Shown here: in pieces, positions 60,212 through 64,000 of the stretch | How positions within the stretch are numbered: the first letter of the stretch is position 1 | Layout: every line of letters begins with the position of its first letter | Program-made: the position numbers and the translations under genes | Source: Paramecium octaurelia | Taxonomy: Eukaryota > Ciliophora > Oligohymenophorea > Peniculida > Parameciidae | Length of the DNA: 64,000 nucleotides | Reading direction: 5' to 3' | NCBI GenBank assembly: GCA_905182995.1 | Contig: CAJJDP010000093.1 | Location: 188,563 to 252,562, forward strand | The notes under the pieces: model-generated | Databases searched by the model: none | What the model was told of the DNA's origin: nothing | The model's input: the letters and a program-made list of their open reading frames with translations, nothing else

Positions 60212-63200
60212 ATGAATAATGAACTTAAAGTTTATAAAACTGAATAGCAAAATCTCATAATCACAACAGACAGGGAGGATAAGGATGGTTGCTTTGGGAA
60301 ATTGTTTTATTTGAACATTTATTCACTGATGAAAGTTTTCAAATATAATATTTTAGAATGCATAATCCCATTAGTTAAATGAAGAAGAATTGGAAGAATA
60401 TTTTATCTAATAATCATCGGAATCTCTGCATGAATAATTTTCAGAACTCCAAAAATAAAACTTACATTCTAGTTTAACAATATAGCTGTTAAAGTTTTTT
60501 GTTAGTAAATTTGTGGTAATTATTAGAAAGGTTCTTCAAAATATATTGTATATAACTCATCCAATTGGGTAGCCAACTTTTAATGCCTTTGATAATCCAA
60601 TATGTGTTGACATATGTTTCTAAAGTTGACAAAACAACATCAGATGGTGTAATTCTGATTTGCATAATTTTTGCAGTAAGAATTGTAGGAATACTGTCAT
60701 AAACCCACTCAAAATTGATGTTAGTAAAATAGATATATATGAAAGATATTAGCTGGACAAGATGCTATGGCAATAGTGAGTATGTAGATTATGAATAAAT
60801 GCTTAAAATTATCAACTCTGAGCAATACTTAACGTACTGTAGGAGAAATAACAAATTTAATTTAAGTAGATGCATAGAAAATGGTATATGCATCCAATAA
60901 TCTATTGAATATCTCAATCATTCCAATCTAAACATGTAACAATAGTTGATATCCTAGTGATTACCTTGATTTACATCTATAGAGAAATTGGATATACTGT
61001 ATTTGTTGGTATTATCATAATAATTTTAACTTTTATTGCCAATCATTTTCTTGGGAAATAGTTGTTATTGTCTCAGAAAGCTGTACTCAAGAGCAAGGAT
61101 GATAGGATCAAACAGACAAATGAAGTTTTCTAATAAATTAAATTCATTAAAATAAATGCATACGAATCAATATTTTAAAATAAAATAGAGTAATTGAGAG
61201 AGGCAGAAAGAATTTGTATAAAGAAGAGACTGGATCACTTCTCCTTTAACGTATTTTTCGGTTGGCTTACACCTTAATTGATATTAAGTTTGAGCTTTGG
61301 TGTTTATGTTTATATGGGAAACGAATTAACCCCTAGTAAAGTATTTCCCATAATCAGTTTGCTATTAATGTTGGCATCCAATTTATAAATATTACCAATT
61401 TCATATAATTCATTACAAGAAGCATTGCTATCATTAAAACGAGTATCAGCATTTTTGCAGACTGATGAAATCATGAATAAATGCATATAGTAACTAGATT
61501 ATAGAGATCCTAATATTGCCATAAAAATAGAACAAGGTAATTTTCATTGGAACAGAAGCCAAATCTAAAAGGAAACTTCTCCAATTCTCAAGAATATTTC
61601 CCTAGCCATTCAGCCAGGTTAGTTTGTTTCTTTGATTGGAGATATTGGCAGTGGCAAGTCTTCTCTAATTTAAGCTCTAATAGGAGAGATGGTTTATAAT
61701 GAGGGAGATTAATAACCGTATATTTAAACATATGGGAATATAGCGTATGTTGGATAAAAGGCTTGGATATAGAATGGGAGTGTCAAGGAGAATATTTTAT
61801 TTGGTAAGGAGTTTCATTAAACATCTTATGATAATGCTGTTTATTATTCATGCTTAAATCAAGATCTAGAGATCTTAATAGATGGAGATGCGACTACAAT
61901 TGGAGAAAAGGGAATCAATTTATCAGGAGGTTAAAAAGCAAGAATAAGTTTGGCAAGAGCAATCTATAGTGATGCCTCTATATACTTATTAGATGATCCT
62001 TTAAGTGCTGTTGACATACATGTTGGTAATTTTATTATGAAAGAATGCTTTCTTAAATATTTAAAGGAGAAAACAAGGTTGTTATCCACTCATGCTTTGA
62101 GCTTTTGTCAGTATACTGATAAGGTCTATCTTCTTTAAAATGGGGAGATTATAGATTCAGGGGAATATCAATATATGAAATATAACTAAAAGTTTTTAGA
62201 AATAGAACAAAAGTTTAGAGATAAAGCAGAAGAACTTATAGAAAATGACAACTAAAAGGAGTAAACTAAAAATGATATCTCAAATATGAATACATCTTCT
62301 GCAACCAAAAAGTAAAAGGAATTCAAAGATCCAGAAGATTTGATTTTAAAGGAGGATCGCTAATCTGGAGATATCGACATTTCTGTTTATCAGAAGTATT
62401 TTCTATATAATGGAGGATATAAAAATTATATGCTCTTATTTATCGTAATGGTAATGTGGATCATTGCTTAGTTATTCTCTACACTTTGGATTGCACACTG
62501 GTCAGATGATTTATATAACTAAGATTACAGTCCAAAGACTTATATGATAGTCTATTTTTGTGTTGGAATATTCTAGGCAATATTGGCATATGGAAGAGCA
62601 GCCTCGATTGCTAATTCAAGTGTCAAATCCACAACCATTATTCATAATCAAATTATTAAAAGTCTACTTAAGGCTCCTTAATGTGAATTCTTTGAAAGGG
62701 TGCCTACTGGTAGAATCATGAACAGATTAACAAAGGATATCAATTCTTTAGATATAGAAATCAATATGAATTTAAGTTTTGCATCAACTAAAATAAGCTA
62801 AATTGTCAGTTCAATCATAATTGGCTTAATAGCTACAACCAAATTGATAATAATGCCATTAATCTTATTCTTCTATATAAGTATCAAGATTTAAAGAATT
62901 TACATGAAAGCCAGTAGAGAAATGCAAAGACTAGAATTAATCAGCAAAAGTCCAATATTAAGTTACTTTGTAGAATCATTACAAGGTCTATCAACTATAC
63001 GAGCTTTTTAAAAGTCCTTTTTATTCTTGAACAATTTCAGTCAAAAATTAGATAGAAATAGATAAATTATATTTGTTTCCACTCATGCTAGTTGTTGGTT
63101 TAATCAAATATTAGGATTCTTAAGTTTAATTGTAAATATGTTCGCTATTATTTATTGTATTCTTTTTTCTAGTAATGCATCTTTTGCTGGATTAATTTTA

Positions 63201-64000
63201 ACTTATGTATCATCACTAGATATTAATACTTAGCAAACTATTGATTCGTTGGGTTTGTTAGAAAATAACCTGATATCATTTGAAAGATGTCTAGATTTTA
63301 CAAAAGTACCTTAAGAAAAACAAAATCAAAATGATCCACCTAGGAATTGGCCAAGTTCTGGAAAGATAGAATTTAAGGAATTATCTGTTAGATACAGACC
63401 TAATTTACCATTCGCGTTGAAGGAATTCTCATATACTATAAATGAAAATGAAAAAATTGGAGTTGTTGGTAGAACAGGAGCAGGAAAATCCACAATTGCA
63501 CTTAGTCTAATACGAATGTTGGAGGCTTATGAAGGGCAAATTTTAATTGATGGCATTGATATTTCCTAGATTTCTTTGGAAAAACTAAGAACATTCATTA
63601 CTTCTATTTAATAGGATGCTGTAATCTTTCATGGAACCATAAGATAAAATCTAGATCCTATAGGATAATGCCATGATGAAGACATTAAAAAAGTGTTAAA
63701 TGATTGTTGTTTAGAGAAATTTTTAAATGAAAGAAATGGTTTGGATACTATGATAAATGAAAGTGGCGATAATTTAAGTGCAGGGGAGAAATAATTGATT
63801 TGCATTGCTAGAGCTATCCTCAAAAAAGCTAAAATTATATTAATTGATGAAGCAACAGCCAATATAGATTTGGAGACTGAGGAGAAAATCCAGAAAGCTA
63901 TTGCAATTGCTTTCAGAGATTGTACAGTAATTGCGATTGCGCATCGCATTAATACAATTTTGAAATGTGATAAGTAATAAATTTGTTTATTTAGAATACT
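60212..64000 (+). CDS. ABCC-type ABC transporter (MRP family), 3' end beyond window
   Basis: Full-size half-and-half exporter, TMD1-NBD1-TMD2-NBD2. ATG 60212; a polar head, then TMs ([33 protein letters not shown]). NBD1 has Walker [31 protein letters not shown] (Q loop), signature [16 protein letters not shown] and Walker [13 protein letters not shown] with Asp in the catalytic position, which is normal for ABCC NBD1. TMD2 has [20 protein letters not shown], an ABCC hallmark. NBD2 has Walker [43 protein letters not shown] and [12 protein letters not shown] with the catalytic Glu, then the H-loop AIAHR. At least three 22-nt introns in the first 800 bases. No TMD0 is seen. Substrate unknown; the family exports conjugates and organic anions. 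Open at base 64000. Confidence 0.93.

Overview
This window is macronuclear-type DNA from a ciliate of the Paramecium group. Long frames stay open only if TAA and TAG are read as glutamine and TGA is the only stop. The sequence is very AT-rich. Genes are packed with gaps of about 15 to 900 bases. Almost every multi-exon gene is interrupted by tiny introns, mostly 20-30 nt, of the GTA...AG type. I read both strands with that code and joined exons by hand, so splice sites are predictions.

Layout. 1-2035: 5' part of a dUTPase, a tRNA-Gln(UUG), a RhoGAP protein and a small unknown gene. 2535-8927: two tandem paralogous K+ channels with a degenerate cyclic-nucleotide-binding region. 9404-10608: a TRIM-like RING/zinc-finger/SPRY protein. 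10631-15320: two tandem copies of a two-pass ciliate membrane-protein family; three more copies lie at 26408-30506 (tandem pair) and 48103-50357. 16482-21420: PP2A B55-type subunit, ribosomal protein S27e, a MAPKK-like kinase, a two-TM unknown and a small putatively lipidated coiled-coil protein. 21475-24106: a hybrid histidine kinase. 24736-25530: a glutathione-transferase-like protein. 30870-37267: an unknown protein, a centrin, an AAAP amino-acid transporter with an in-frame TGA, a membrane sensor-like protein and an adenylate-kinase-like protein without a P-loop. 37398-40416: AMPK/SNF1-like kinase and a beta-hydroxyacid dehydrogenase. 40680-46018: two tandem hybrid histidine kinases 16 bases apart. 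46071-48067: class I histone deacetylase and an EF-hand protein. 50619-57022: PH-domain kinase, TPR protein, multi-TM protein, signal peptidase subunit 3 and an LRR protein. 58478-59961: multi-TM unknown. 60212-64000: ABCC transporter running off the right end.

There are no bacterial-style operons. Neighbouring genes are functionally mixed, with a clear bias to signalling: three hybrid histidine kinases, three Ser/Thr-type kinases, PP2A-B, K+ channels, EF-hand proteins and a RhoGAP. Tandem duplication has shaped the locus (K+ channels, two-pass membrane proteins, histidine kinases).

One artefact matters to users: 56986-58327 and 58329-59670 appear to be the same 1,342 bases on either side of a single N. 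This looks like two overlapping contigs joined without merging, not a biological duplication.
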